Shown piece by piece: positions 1-12,549 of a stretch of 64,000 bases of DNA. Source of the stretch: Glandiceps talaboti (lineage: Eukaryota > Hemichordata > Enteropneusta > Spengelidae); contig NC_135563.1 of the NCBI RefSeq assembly GCF_964340395.1, forward strand, positions 15,958,651 through 16,022,650, read 5' to 3'. The translations under genes and the position numbers were made by a program. Position 1 is the stretch's first letter; each line of letters opens with the position of its first letter. Under the pieces are notes generated by a model, which was given only the letters and a program-made list of their open reading frames with translations, made no database searches and was not told the DNA's origin.

Positions 1-1780
1 TAGTGAAAACTAGAGACAGAATGCAGTATTCAGGGACTAAACTGTTAAGTAACTGAGTGCTTTATCTATCTATACTTCTTACTTGTGAGATAAAATAAAC
101 ACACACAAATCACTAATACATGCAATAGTGATCATCAAATGGGGTCAAAGGTTAGCAAATGCTTCCGTTTACTATCAAAGTAGTCTGAAACATATCTTTA
201 CAATGACTACCTTTTAGTGACTGATACTTTATTAAGAACAATTGTACTAAAAAGTTTTTTAATCACAATTTTTTTAAAAATGAAATTCCTCTTAAACTTT
301 TCTAAATGTCAAAGCAGGACCCTGTAACTTGTCATCCTATTAATTTGGAAATGACAGGCAATTTCCTACTTTACCAATTTAGATACAACTTTCATCCACT
401 GTGAGATCTGTTTATCTGGGGCCTGTCAATCAAATAATCTGATAGTATTGATGGAACTTTTAGACTGATTGGAAAAAAACTTGTTGGCTTACTCCTGCAA
501 ATGGAATGTCTTTAGAGATAAATTCTCTTCTTTGTTGTTCCGACGATGTCATCACGACGCCCTTATTTGGGGGGAAAGCAACACTGATCGCACATACTGA
601 CTAAACCTAATGGCAGCAGATATATTCTATCGACACTGTGATGTACTAACAAAGTAGAAAATGCTTCTGGAAGAGTCTTGGTGATGTTAGTAGCCTACTT
701 CTTTGAAGATCTAAACAGTAACTCAAGTTTGGTTTTTAAAAAGCTGTTACTGTAATATCAGACCGTAAGATGCAATGATGTCATTCAGACCAATTGGTCT
801 TCTTTTTATAATGGGTGTTGGCTGATAGGTGTTGCACAACACATCACATCTTAAAGACTACAGTAACTGTTACAGGAATATATTATTAGTGAAAAAACAT
901 TTAGTCTGTATGTGACATATAGAAATAACCTAAATCATACATCACACAAATTGGAGGACTGTCTGAACAGCAACACAAGTTCACTTAATAGCTATTCTTT
1001 ATACAATAACACTGCTTTGAGCAAAAGTCTGTTCTAAAATAAATACAGATCACTAATTTAGATAAAAACAGAAATCATCAATGCTTTAACATTTATTTAT
1101 AGTCAATTAAGCAAAAAATATTCATCAATGTTATAATGGCAATCATGCCACACAACATATAAATGCATGAAGTAAGAAAGTCATTACCACTGTCACAAGA
1201 TTGTATCAAGAATAAAATGTAGGTGAGGTTGCAGTAAAGAAAGAAGTGTTATTTGAAGCAATGTGTGCTTGACACTCACTGATTGCTTACCATTCAGATA
1301 TCAATATGTTAAGGTTACTTCAAGATATTCTGAGGTAATCAACTTTTTTTTCTATCAGTTGGCATGGTAGGTTTTTTTCTAGAAAGCTTTTGTTAACTCT
1401 ATGGTATGTGGAGATTACCGAACTATGCACTACTACAACTCTACAACTACAGAAAAACAAAGATGCATTTGCTTGAACGAGGTGAGCTAAAGAACAACTT
1501 CAGGCAAAGAGAAAATTATAGTCTGAGTGGCAAGGCTGAAATATTGAAAAAAAATTGCCCGACTTGAAGTTTTTGGCAGTATATTTGAAATTTTGGCAGT
1601 ATATTTGGTTAGAGTAACATCAGGGCCTTCAGAAAACTGATGTTGCCCCTCTGGATTCTCTTGCGCAAACTCACAGGAGACGGTTTCTATGGTAACATTG
1701 ACATTATTTTGAAGGATGCTAAAACATTAAAAATGTCATATCTCGCGACCCAGAAATGATATAATCATGATTACAGTATG
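1..1780. other. AT-rich stretch, no secure gene
   Basis: Mostly unique AT-rich sequence. The only coding-like item is the exon-like segment at 493-600. At 1500-1720 the minus strand is open for about 70 codons without a start, but it includes a duplicated ~18-base piece (TTTTGGCAGTATATTTG…) and matches nothing I know, so I do not call a gene. Confidence 0.6.
493..600 (-). other. Possible internal exon of an unidentified gene
   Basis: On the minus strand a TTTAG acceptor is followed by 108 open bases (36 codons, phase 0 to 0) and a GTAAGC donor after GGA. The translation contains AFPPNKGVVMTSSEQQ and RREFISKDIPFAG, a more protein-like composition than the AT-rich surroundings, and the segment holds several CpGs. 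A second acceptor (TCAG, exon 493-596) keeps the same frame. I do not recognise the family, and it does not match the part of RBM41 that remains to be found. Confidence 0.3.
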
Positions 1781-1782
1781 TT

Positions 1783-2650
1783 TATATATATTTTAGGGGA
1801 CAGGGAACTCAATGATTACATGACCTTTTCGATGTCATAGTCAAAATTCAAGGTCAACTTAATTTGTTGCACTTTCATCGAAACATTCATTGAAACGTTT
1901 CTGTATACTTCCATCAGATATGACTGGTAAAGCTGTAAGTAGGTCAGAAAATGGCAAAACATACAATCTTTCCGAAAAACATGAAAAAAGTATATATGAA
2001 GTTGTTTTGTAGCAAAAAGCTGTTACCAAGAGAACAGCTGTCAGTATCCCCAATTATATCAAAATGTTTAAGTGCTATTGACATGATGTAAGTGTTTGTA
2101 TATAGGGTTTTGGGAGCAAACAATTCACTGATTACATGATCCTCTCGGTCCAAGGTCAAGGTCATTGTCAAAATTCAAGGTCATCTTAATTTTTTGTAAT
2201 TATCAAAATACCGTCGGAATCTTTTCTATAGCTAACATCAGACATGATCTTTACAGATGAAAATCGCTCAGAAAATAGCAAATTATAAAGTCTTTCAGGA
2301 AAAATACAACAAAGGCATATACTGAGCTATTTTTATTACAAACTTCTGTTGGCAAGACAACTGTTATCAAGATCACCAAAATATTAAGGTACTGAATATC
2401 GCAGCGTACCAAAGTGCTACAGATATGATGCAAGTGTCTATATATAGGTTTATGGGGACGGGCAACACACTTATCACATGATCTTTTCGATCCAAGGTCA
2501 AAGTCATAGTCTAATTACGAGTTCACCTCAACTTTTCACTTTTATCGAAACACCCACATAGGTGTTTTGCTATAAATTACTGCAGACATCAGATAGCAAA
2601 TTACAGTCTGTCATAAATTTTGTAGCAAATTTAAGGCATATTCAGGGTCA
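1783..2650. repeat. ~320-bp tandem repeat, about 2.6 copies, with AGGTCA half-sites
   Basis: Three successive diverged copies start near 1783, 2097 and 2439. Each begins with a TATATA-TTTAGGGG-like segment, then an ATTACATGA(T/C)C segment, a run of AAGGTCA words, a TATCGAAA-like piece and a TCAGAAAATAGCAAA-like piece. Perfect TCAAGGTCA words occur at 1848-1856, 2156-2164 and 2175-2183. The third copy is truncated. Short ORFs here are incidental. Confidence 0.75.
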
Positions 2651-2659
2651 GCTTACTAT

Positions 2660-4215
2660 GGGGTAAGGGAATTGTCGAGAAAGGGGTTCTGAAAAGGAAT
2701 GACGCCTGTACAAACAAGTACTATAAAGATAGCTACTCCTACTTTATTGACATCCAACAAAAACCTACAGATCACACAGAAATGAAGATTTTCCTACATT
2801 CCATACATATTGGCTCAAATTTGATATTGACCTTCATTTGATTGGTCAATTAGGAAAATATAGGATTGGTTAGTAGAGATTGTTTAGACTTGAGATTAAT
2901 TAATTTGATGTAACTTGATTGATTATGTAAATAGCAGGCTAATTACCGAGGCTAATTACATTGTATCTCTTTGCATGAAACTTGTCTCATTCCTGCTTTA
3001 ACACAAGCAAGCAAACACATCAGTGGTTTTTTGTGCAGGTTGTAGTATTGTGCATGTGGCATCAGAAGGTCACAATACACAATGTAAATCTGAAAATACT
3101 AAAAATTCAGACATTTCAATATTAAACTTGGAAAGGCAATAATACCATGTGATAAAATTTCATTGCCAACAACGACCTGCCCTTTCAATGTAATAATTAT
3201 CAACTTCCGTTTTACTGTGAGAACACAAGTATTCCATTTGAAAGAATAAAGGATCAGATATATACAGGTTCATCAATATTCTCTAACTATAATTTCATGG
3301 CAAGATAAACCTTATAAGCTGACAAAATACTTGTTAGTATTCATTATGGCACAAGCTGAGTCACTTGATATTAGTTTGATTTCTGACACGTGATGCACAT
3401 GTTACTATTTTCATCATATATAAAACATATGGACTCAAGCTATCAAATACTTCAATTTAATAGTATACTGTCACAGTAATAAACTGATTACAATATTGTA
3501 TTTGGAAGGGCTAATCACATACAGCTCAGGGGTCATGCGCTGCACCTTCCAATGTGAATATTGTTTTGAGATGTTTACTAACAAGAGCTGGACACTAAAA
3601 TGCAAAGGTTTGGTTGTTCTTTAAAGCACCATATGTAATCCCAAAGTATATTTTGGTTTGATCTGTTCTTCTGTTTTGATTGCCTCTCTTTCTGTTCTCT
3701 CTCTTCATTGCTCAATGAAGTGCAGGGGTCAGTCAAGTTACATGTGTCAATTAGGGTCTCCCTCCCCCACCAATGGACTGTTAAAGTAACAATAGTAGTT
3801 TTTAATTAAAGGGCTGAAAATTTTCAATTGAATTTGTATTTGATTTATTTATTCATTATCAAAGGTGATTCTCAGTATAATAATTTTCACAACTGCCATT
3901 GGAATATTTTTAATTATTTCAAAAGCAACAAGAGGCAGCATAATACTCAAAAAAATAAAGGTTTAAATTTTCATTGTTTTAAAGGTTGTTTCTGTGGTCT
4001 TGAACAGTACGAGTGAGTTTGAGGAAAATGTCATGTAAACAGTTCACTAATATTTTTGTGCAGTATGGTTAGATTTGAAAGGCATACCGGTATATCCATG
4101 TGCATATGTACTCTATGAGTATATTCAGTGATGTAGATAAGAAGTGATGGTTGGTAAAAACTGGCTATCTATAATTTCTTGCTAGTTAATTTTAAGGTAT
4201 TTGTTTTAAAATTCT
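2660..4215. other. AT-rich stretch with nothing recognised
   Basis: I see no gene, element boundary or tandem array. A short minus-strand-like TGATTGATTA-rich piece near 2840-2930 is simple-sequence drift. The 62-codon plus-strand ORF at 3828 is AT-driven. Confidence 0.55.
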
Positions 4216-4219
4216 TTGT

Positions 4220-4760
4220 TTCCAACCACTATTTAACCATTGTCGGGCAGCTTTATGGGTCTCTCTCATAGGTATTATCCCCTACTTTTCAGATTTTACC
4301 GCTACTTTTAATGTTTCATATCTACATGCCAATCCATCCTTGTTGTTACCCATGCAAAATGCATTATATGTCATTTTTTTAAACATATTTATCTACTTTA
4401 ATACCTAACTACCCTGTTGGTATTTTAAAAACACAACCATTTGGTTGTTTCTATGGATGTGGTCTTGTTGCTAGGGAGACATGTATTCACTTTCTTGGAT
4501 ATATCTACTTGCCTAACCCATCTTGTTGTCATCTTTGCAATACACACACTGTTCCACCATTTGGCTGTTTCTATGGGTGTGTTCTCGTTGCTAGGCAAAC
4601 CTTAGATCATTTCTTGAATGTTTATACACATGACTACCCATTCTGGTTTTTATCTTTGCAATATACAGCATCGTTTGACAGTTGTTATGGCCATGGTGTT
4701 TGTTGCTTAGGAAAAACACTGTTTAAAGGAAACAATTTCAATCCATTATATTCTGGGAAA
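4220..4760. repeat. Diverged ~120-bp tandem repeat, about 4 copies
   Basis: Successive units share a CCATTTGG(T/C)TGTTTCTATGG word, then GT(C/T)(T/C)TTGTTGCTAGG, an ACTT(T/C)(C/T)TTGAAT-like segment and a CTACCCAT-TTG(T/C)T word. Best copies lie at 4430-4560 and 4555-4680; outer copies are weaker. The 87-codon ORF at 4509-4772 runs through these copies and is best seen as a by-product. Confidence 0.65.
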
Positions 4761-4884
4761 TGCTCTGAGTGATTTCTTTATACAGACATATACACACGAA
4801 GACATGTACACCACATATGATTCTACAGATTTCCATTTAAGTTTTGGACTATATTGCATACTTGCTATATCTCATTACTATGGA

Positions 4885-5065
4885 ACTGTTAAGGCTCTGC
4901 CAGCTACGCCACATTTATCCTGAGTCACCCAGGCCAAGCAATACATAGCACCTATGGGCTCTGCATCAGCATTCTCGCAAACCAGAGCTGTTATTTCTTT
5001 CGCGACACTGCATCATGGACCAAAGGGTGTAGCGAGCATGTAATTGATTGATTTATTATTTGGTT
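4885..5065 (+). mobile_element. SINE-like dispersed repeat (family A), fullest copy
   Basis: The segment from GGCTCTGCCAGCTACGCC to the ATTGATTG tail is partly repeated elsewhere. Its AGCAATACATAGCACCT core recurs inverted at 49119-49205. Its CAGCTGTTATTTCTT segment recurs inverted at 44345-44400 (TTCGCGACACTG versus TTCGATGGCACTGTG). The final GGTGTAGCGAGCATGTAATT recurs inverted at 5483-5510. Short length, several degenerate copies and a simple tail fit a short retroposon. No box A/B promoter is obvious, so the tRNA origin is not shown. Confidence 0.55.
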
Positions 5066-5482
5066 GAATGACTGATCGATTGAATGATTAATTTTTGTGG
5101 TGAAATAAAACTTATTTTGTATGTGATATTGATCAATTGACTCATTGATTTTTGTGGTGATATTAACCTTTTTTTTCTTCTTTCCCTGGCTTCTTTTCTC
5201 TCTTTCAGCTGTATATAATTCTCTCTTTATTGACTAAATAAAGACATGTCTCTTCTTATCTAAATTAAAACACTCCTAATCTTATAATTGCCAAGAAATG
5301 GTTTCATTAACACTTTGCTTTATCTCTTATCTTCTGGGAGATTATCACACTCATTCAAGCAAATATATATAGTTAGTGCTGTTTGAGTGTTTGTCTGGTG
5401 TAATAATCACCTAGTAGATAAGAGATAAAGCAAATTTTCATGGTAACTGATCACTGCTAATAATAATACATTGACAATTAAT

Positions 5483-5545
5483 TACATGCTCACTGCACCC
5501 TGTGCTTAGATGGTGCCATAAAAGAGGCTGTGGTTTACAACAATG
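5483..5545 (-). mobile_element. Partial inverted copy of family A repeat
   Basis: ACATGCTCACTGCACCCTGT and ATGGTGCCATAAAAGAGGCTGTGG read on the minus strand as the 3' part of the family A repeat (CAGGGTGCAGTGAGCATGTAAT). It lies about 430 bp from the plus-strand copy, so the two form a local inverted pair. Confidence 0.5.
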
Positions 5546-5589
5546 TGTGTCACTAATCACCCCGTACTCTCAAATCATTACTGCAGGAT

Positions 5590-5760
5590 CGAGTAACCCC
5601 AAATTCCCACTAGTCTTGTGAATGAGACAAGGTTGATTGAGTGGTCAGCCTACCAATCAACTCTGTGAAACACTCACAGGTCAGTCACAGAATATCCCTT
5701 TTCCTGTGGGATTTGAACCTGTGACTTCCTGACTGTTTTGGCATACAATTACTTCCTAAA
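5590..5760 (-). mobile_element. tRNA-type SINE fragment (box B visible)
   Basis: On the minus strand GTCACAGGTTCAAATCCCAC contains a canonical pol III box B (GGTTCAAATCC). It is followed by about 120 bp of SINE-like body ending near the CTTGTCTCATTCACAAG segment. Box A upstream is degenerate. It is distinct from the 61.8-kb SINE. Confidence 0.5.
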
Positions 5761-5769
5761 GTTTACACT

Positions 5770-7860
5770 GCACTTTAACTGCAAAGCCTACAGGTATCAT
5801 TAAGGTTTTATCTTGTTTAGTCTACTTAAAGTTTAAACAACTTAGTGATAAAACTGTACCATTAGCTTTAATTTGTCAAAGGGTGACCTGACCAAGGTAA
5901 AAGTCATCATGCTTGATAATGCATGCAATCCTAGTATCATGAATAGGTACATATTATCACAAATTTGATGACAAGGAATGTGCGAGTCATATACCTATGT
6001 TTAACAGTATTAGTTCTTTTTTTTTTCTTTTATAAGAAGGAAAAAAGGAATACATGACAAAACACATTACAAACAAACCACAAGACTAATACAGGCAATT
6101 TTTAATGACAACCATGCCATTTGACCTAGCAAATTTTGTCAGCGAAACTTTTTGTAAGAGAAAGGAATTTATGTACAATGTTTAAATATGTACGCTTACT
6201 TATTCATAAGTTAAAGATTTGCATTACTTTAGTGTCTTGTAAGCCCTAGGGGCTGGGTGTGGCTATGGGTAAGTCCACACATGACACTTTAATAAATAAA
6301 CATAACATAACAACATAACATAACATAACATAACATAACATAACATAACATAACATAACATAACAGACAACCAGAAACACCTACATGTCAAAATAAGTAA
6401 TAAAAGAACCCCATTAATCAATATGTTTACCGAGTATATTCCTAGGGTGTTAGTTCTAGTGAAGACATTGACTGATGAAATTATAATAGTTCCCCTGAAG
6501 TCACTGAAACACACGATAGCAGAGCTCATATGTAGGTCAGGTCAGAGCAACTTAATGTATTTTGGTCCACACATAGCTCAGCCATATCTCCACATATTGT
6601 GACCTCATTGACTCTCCCAAAGGTTACATATTCAGCTGCTTGAGAAGTTTCAGAAGAAGTGTTCCAAATATTGTCCATTAACCAAATTATAAACTCATAC
6701 AACTATAAGGTAATCTAATGAAAAGTACACCACAAGTAAATACATTCACTGCCATGAAGTTATCATACGTTCAGCTTTGACTAGGAGGCCAGCTACACTA
6801 AAATAGAAATTTAGAATAGCACCGACCTGACAAAATCATTGTCCTTACACACAATGTTATTCCAAAATCAAATTTAAGCCACTATCTCCATCTATCTCAA
6901 GCTATATATACACAAAACAGACTTATCTTTGTTAAACTTTAGCTCCCTTCTCTGGCCACAGAGGGAGCTGTAAGTGTTGAGATGACCATTATGCTCACTA
7001 TCACACATTTAATACTTAAATATTCAGATCTAGAATTTGAAGATGCATTTGATTTCGGTGAAGAAATTATTAAACCGGTGCTAGATAAATATAATATATT
7101 TCTTATTAAATCAATTCTTGATTATTTCTCCCATAATTATGTAAATAATAATCAACTAATATATCACATGACCAAGGGATTTGCAATATTTAAAAAAAAA
7201 AAAAAAGCATTTCGAAAATTAATTGTCAGTTGCTACAACAAATCTCAAGAAATATAACCAATTGAAAAAACGTACCTCATTACCTTAGCTACAACATGGG
7301 TGTTAAACAATGTACCTCATTACATCACCTAGAACCTAAACGTGTTAAGTTGTCTAGACACAATGCTGTATTGGAGTGTTACAATAATTAGATGCCCTTG
7401 ATAAATTTTATTACTTGGCAAGAAAATCTAGTTATCTCATGAGTAAGTGGATAATTCGTGATACAATATAACACCTTACTTCATATGTTTATTAACCTAA
7501 TATAGTACATGTATATGAAGGAGACTGAATGTGTCACACTAGACACTACAGTCCTACATTACTGTCAGCCCATTTCATGTTATTATCGTCTTATGTTCCT
7601 TACGATAGACTTACACATTGCACAAGACAACTAGCAAATAAGTTTCACAAAGATATCTAGACTTGTTTTCTTTCATTCCTGAAACATGTTTTGAATATTA
7701 TTTTACAAAAGTATAATATTTAGAAGAAAAAAAACAAGCAAGTCCTTGATGTGTGGATTTATGTTCTTTACTATTAATAACCTTTCATATTGCAGTTCAA
7801 GCTGCACTGCTCCCATAAGTATCTGAATTTCTAAATTCCTTGGTTGAGATTTTAACCATG
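5770..7860. other. No gene seen apart from the microsatellite
   Basis: The 91-codon plus-strand ORF at 6982-7257 is AT-rich (Ile/Asn/Lys/Tyr), contains an A12 run and has no motif or splice context I can support. Confidence 0.5.
6300..6364 (+). repeat. (TAACA)n pentanucleotide microsatellite
   Basis: About 12 near-perfect pentanucleotide units. It generates a repetitive minus-strand ORF (MLCYV…) that is not a gene. Confidence 0.9.
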
Positions 7861-7864
7861 TTTG

Positions 7865-8030
7865 CGCTCAAATCAACTCAGCTGTATTAATGGGGACCTG
7901 ATGGACAGATGTTAGTTTGTGAATGATTTGATTCAGTGCACTGAACAGATGCTGCAATGGATTACTTCCTAGGGAGTTCGAGAACTATAAAGGGGTGCTG
8001 TGCTACTATAGATTTGTGCATAGTCCCTAC
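7865..8030 (+). mobile_element. 5'-truncated copy of the 61.8-kb SINE
   Basis: The segment GGGGACCTGATGGACAG … TGCTGCAATGGATTACTTCC … GGGAGTTCGAGAACTATAAA … GTGCTACTATAGAT follows the same order as 61955-62090 (GGGTACCTGG … CTGCAATGGATTGTATGCTCC … GGAGTTGAGGAACTGTAAA … GCTACTACAGAT). The tRNA-like head is missing. A hairpin begins right at its 3' end. Confidence 0.65.
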
Positions 8031-8087
8031 ACAAAATTTCACAATTTTGTAATTTCACAATTTCGTGTAGGGACTACGATTTGTGCC
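8011..8087. repeat. Hairpin with 18-19-bp arms flanked by GATTTGTGC
   Basis: TAGTCCCTACACAAAATTT (8021-8039) is complementary, with one mismatch, to AATTTCGTGTAGGGACTA (8058-8075); the spacer is about 18 bp. The 9-bp word GATTTGTGC lies just outside each arm. Confidence 0.8.
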
Positions 8088-8089
8088 AA

Positions 8090-11000
8090 GAGTATTTAGT
8101 ATGTATTATGCTTTGAGCATAGTGTGGGAAAACACTACAAAAATGCATACAGAGTATCAGTATCCTTATAACTATATTTGTTTAATATCTTCCAATGGCT
8201 TTTTATTGGGTTTACTGTCTTATAAGATATTTAAAACTTAACGCCACAAAAGTGTCTAAATTTTACAAGATTTCCCATACTTAGTCATAAAGTTCTAATC
8301 CTTGATATTATAAATAGATATTATTCCTTAATATTTCTGTTTGTTCAATCAAGGAAAATACGCCTGACCTAAGGGGTCTTGTCACTACAAGTCAAAGATG
8401 AGTAGGAAAACCCCCAAAAGTATTTTCTATACTGAATGAACAAAAATATTGGGAAATAATGTAATCATACCTACATGTACATACCCAGGGCTCGAAATTA
8501 ACTTTTTTCTTTGGTTGTCTTAGTGGGCTACCAATTTCAGAAACTGGTAGTCCAAGGATGTTGACCAACAGTCCTTTATTTCTGAACTGAAAAGAGTTCC
8601 TCTATTGGAAATATTTGTTATTAAAATATTTTCATGTCAGTAAATCTTCCATCCTTTAAATCATCGCATAATTAGTGGTAGCCTGTGCGGACTACCGGCT
8701 GCAAATTATGGTAGTCCCATGACAAGAATTGTAGTCTGTGGACTTAGTCTACATAATGCACATAATTTACTTTGCAGCACATGAAATGTTCTGCTCTGTT
8801 CTTTTGGTGATATTCAATAAAAACATTCTGATCGTAAGTGTGGCAGGCACATAGATACATGTATACAATAAAATTGCTATATTTCACTCCCTGTGAATAT
8901 TGCCATGGAAACCATAAAAATGGTAGAAAACATTATACAAACATATGACAGGTAGTCATCTTTTTCTGTCACAAATATGATTGTGGATTAAGGAAGATAC
9001 TTTAACATCAAAACTCATTTCACAATTTTTAAGACTAATAAGAGATCTTTGGAAAGGCAAATTCCTACATATGACAATTTTGATCAATATAAAATATTTC
9101 CCAGAAACATAAACATTTTAGATAGGTTGAGTTGTGAAAGAGATGAAATACTACACTGAGAAAACAGTGTATGTGAAAGGATGTCAGTAAAAATGATGAT
9201 TAAACAGGTCATGGAACTACTATAAATTAGTTCTCATTACGCTGAATGACAAGTATTTCCTCCCTAACACTATCAAAGTCAAAACATATTAACTGTTACA
9301 TTAACGTACCATTAAACTACTTAGTATTACCTAATGAAATCTAATGAGAAGCAGCTTATCTCAATTAGTGTTTGTTTCCCAAAGGTGAAGGATAGGAAAG
9401 GTGTCTTGATAGTTATGATTATCCAGCTTACCCAGTAATAACAGAATAATCACGGGATTGATACTGTCCACAACACTTAAATCAGTTTTTCCACAAAGGT
9501 TTGCTGTTCCCTCTGTATTGCACATGAGTAATATAACATACTCAAACATTGTAGCAATACACTAACCCTCCAAGTATTCAGACATGGCCATGTTATTCAT
9601 TTAAGTGTTTAGTTTCTTAGTATTGCTCGATTTTGTTGATTTGATCAAACTTGCAAATGATCATGTTCAACTTGGAAGGTGGTTTGCACTTTCTCTGGAC
9701 ACATCTCCATGACTGACTGAACAAGAACTAGAAGGAGACTACACATGGCTTTGCCAATCATCTATAACTGCATACACAGAATTCTTCGGTAATTCTTATC
9801 AACTAAGTTTATCTACAAAATCACACTGTGTTGTGCCCATTCCTTAATACACACAGGTCATATGACTTTTATTGTAATATAACTGTACTGGCTATGAAAC
9901 CTGTTAAACATGTGTACATGGCATTGAGCACTGTCCAGTTTGATAGATTGGTTATCTGTTACAGTGTTAGTTGATCAGTCCAATGTTAAGAATTACTTTG
10001 CCAAACACAAGGATTAAACACCACAGCAATGAAGCTGAATAGAAGATTATGTGTAGTCCAATTAATACATTTTGATAGGATTTGTCAAACTTTTGTCGCA
10101 CTAATTTAAAACATCAAAGGGAAGGATTGGAATATGATTGATAATACTTTTATTCTCTCTTTCTATTATGTATACAACTTGATTTAATCCATGAAATTAG
10201 TTCAGAAGAAGGAAACCTTAGTGGACATCATTATATAGGTGAAATCCTGAGCTACTTTATTTGATTCTCAATGTACAACTTGACCTCATGCTCTGAAAGT
10301 TCATTTTCAGCACAATACACCTGATAATGATTTTGAACTAATGTCATAAGCTGAAGTATAGAACATCAAAAGTATCTGAGATAAGAAGTGAAACTAGTCT
10401 TGTTGGGTGTAGATTGTGATAAAATCAAGAACTAACTTGTAGCACAATCAATTGTTATATGCTTAGAATTTTGGCAAACCGAAAGGAAAATGGGCCAAGT
10501 TTTCCATATGATTAAAATTTTACATTGATAAACACCTAATATTTATTCATAACCTATACTCTAACATCCTTGAAAATGTATTAACGCTACTTGTCTTTTT
10601 CAATTTAGGTTATGAACAAACGAGAGTACAAAATGTATACATCAGGCCCAGGGTTCTTCTGTCTTGCACTGCATTGGGTAGAACAAATTTCAAAACATCT
10701 TATCTATTCCCTCTACTATCCACGATGTGATTTTAACAGATCACAAGATCACATTCCGTTCCTTCACATGTGACCTTGTTGACTCACAGTGACAGGTTGA
10801 GATTTGTTATGCCTATCAGTCACACAACTGTTCCAATGCTATCTATATTACCACTCTAGGTATACACAGATTACACTAAGCTGATGTCTTGATAATACTA
10901 ATCCAAACATGTCCAAATCTTGTCTCTAAATATCATATGTCACAAACAGACCTGTGCTCTTCATTCTAAGTCACTCAACTTTGATAAATTCTTTGGGTTC

Positions 11001-11115
11001 ATGTCATATTCACTTAAAACACGTATGAAATACAACAGTAGCTGTATTTTGTTAAACTGGAAATATTTCTTTCATAAATTCATCGGCTGGACTGTTCATG
11101 CCTAATGTGTAAACA
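8090..11115. other. No gene seen apart from one exon-like segment
   Basis: AT-rich unique-looking DNA. A short motif with GTAGTCC words near 8530-8740 is weakly repetitive. No ORF above background. Confidence 0.5.
10609..10677 (+). other. Possible internal exon, unidentified
   Basis: A pyrimidine-rich tract (CTTTTTCAATTTAG) precedes 69 bases ending TTGG before GTAGAA. Two frames are open: VMNKREYKMYTSGPGFFCLA… and YEQTRVQNVYIRPRVLLSCT…. The second ends in phase 1, which fits the acceptor phase of both 13482 and 22384. I recognise neither translation. Confidence 0.2.
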
Positions 11116-11119
11116 CAAC

Positions 11120-12545
11120 ATCAAGTCAGTGTAGACAGTACCATCAATGACTAGTAGCCAGGTAATTCAGTCAGTGTAGACAGTACCATCAATGCAATGA
11201 CTAGTATACAGGTCATTCAGTCAGTGTAGACAGTACCATCTATGACTAATAGACAGGTAATTCAGTCAGTGTACATAGTACCATCAATGACTTGTAGACA
11301 GGTAATTCAGTCAGTGTAGACAGTACCATCAATGACTAGTAGACAGGTCATTCAAACAGTGTAGACAGTACCATCAATGACTAGTAGACAGGTAATTCAG
11401 TCAGTGTAGACAGTACCATCAATGACTAGTAGACAGGTCATTCAGTCAGTGTAGACAGTACTATCAATGACTAGTAGACAGGTAATTCAGTCAGTGTAGA
11501 CAGTACCATCTATGACTAGTAGAGGGGTAATTCAGTCAGTGTAGACAGTACCATCTATGACTAGTACACAGGTAATTCAGTCAGTGTAGACAGTACCATC
11601 TATGACTAGTAGACAGGTCATTCAAACAGTGTAGACAGTACCATCAATGACTAGTAGACAGGTAATTCAGTCAGTGTAAACAGTACCATCAATGACTAGT
11701 AGACAGGTAATTCAAACAGTGTAGACAGTACCATCAATGACTAGTAGACAGGTTATTCAGTCAGTGTAGACAGTACCAGCTATGACTAGTAGACAGGTAA
11801 TTCAGTCAGTGTAGACAGTACCATCTATAACTAGTAGACAGGTAATTCAGTCAGTGTAGACAGTACTATCAATGACTAGTAGACGGGTAATTCAGTCAGT
11901 GTAGACAGTACCATCTATGACTAGTAGAGGGGTAATTCAGTCAGTGTAGACAGTACCATCTATGACTAGTACACTGGTAATTCAGTCAGTGTAGACAGTA
12001 CCATCTGTGACTAGTACACAGGTAATTCAAACAGTGTAGACAGTACCATCTATGACTAATAGACAGGTAATTCAGTCAGTGTAGACAGTACCATCTATGA
12101 CTAGTAGACAGGTAATTCAGTCAGTGTACATAGTACCATCAATGACTAGTAGACAGGTTATTCAGTCAGTGTAGACAGTACCAGCTATGACTAGTAGACA
12201 GGTAATTCAGTCAGTGTAGACAGTACCATCTATAACTAGTAGACAGGTAATTCAGTCAGTGTAGACAGTACTATCAATGACTAGTAGACAGGTAATTCAG
12301 TCAGTGTAGACAGTACCATCTATGACTAGTAGAGGGGTAATTCAGTCAGTGTAGACAGTACCATCTATGACTAGTACACTCAGTCTGGTAATTCAGTCAG
12401 TGTAGACAGTACCATCTGTGACTAGTACACAGGTAATTCAAACAGTGTAGACAGTACCATCTATGACTAATAGACAGGTAATTCAGTCAGTGTACATAGT
12501 ACCATCAATGACTAGTAGACAGGTAATTCAGTCAGTGTAGACAAC
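11120..12545 (+). repeat. 45-bp satellite array, about 31 copies, with higher-order structure
   Basis: The unit is CAGTGTAGACAGTACC then ATCAATGACTAGTAGACAGG and TAATTCAGT. Period 45 is read directly from successive TCAGTGTAGA words (for example 11401 and 11446). Variants include TCAAACAGTG junctions, TAGAGGGG, CCAGCTATG, TATAACTAG and TGTACATAG. The order of variants from 11761 recurs from about 12166, an offset of 405 bp or nine units, so the array has recent segmental duplication. No coding potential. Confidence 0.95.
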
Positions 12546-12549
12546 CAGT

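Noticed and set aside
1500-1725. ~70-codon minus-strand open stretch (…VNVTIETVSCEFAQENPEG…)
   Set aside because: Contains an 18-bp duplicated piece, lacks a good donor, and matches nothing known; it could not be separated from chance.
6982-7257. 91-codon plus-strand ORF
   Set aside because: AT-driven composition with an A-run inside; no motif.
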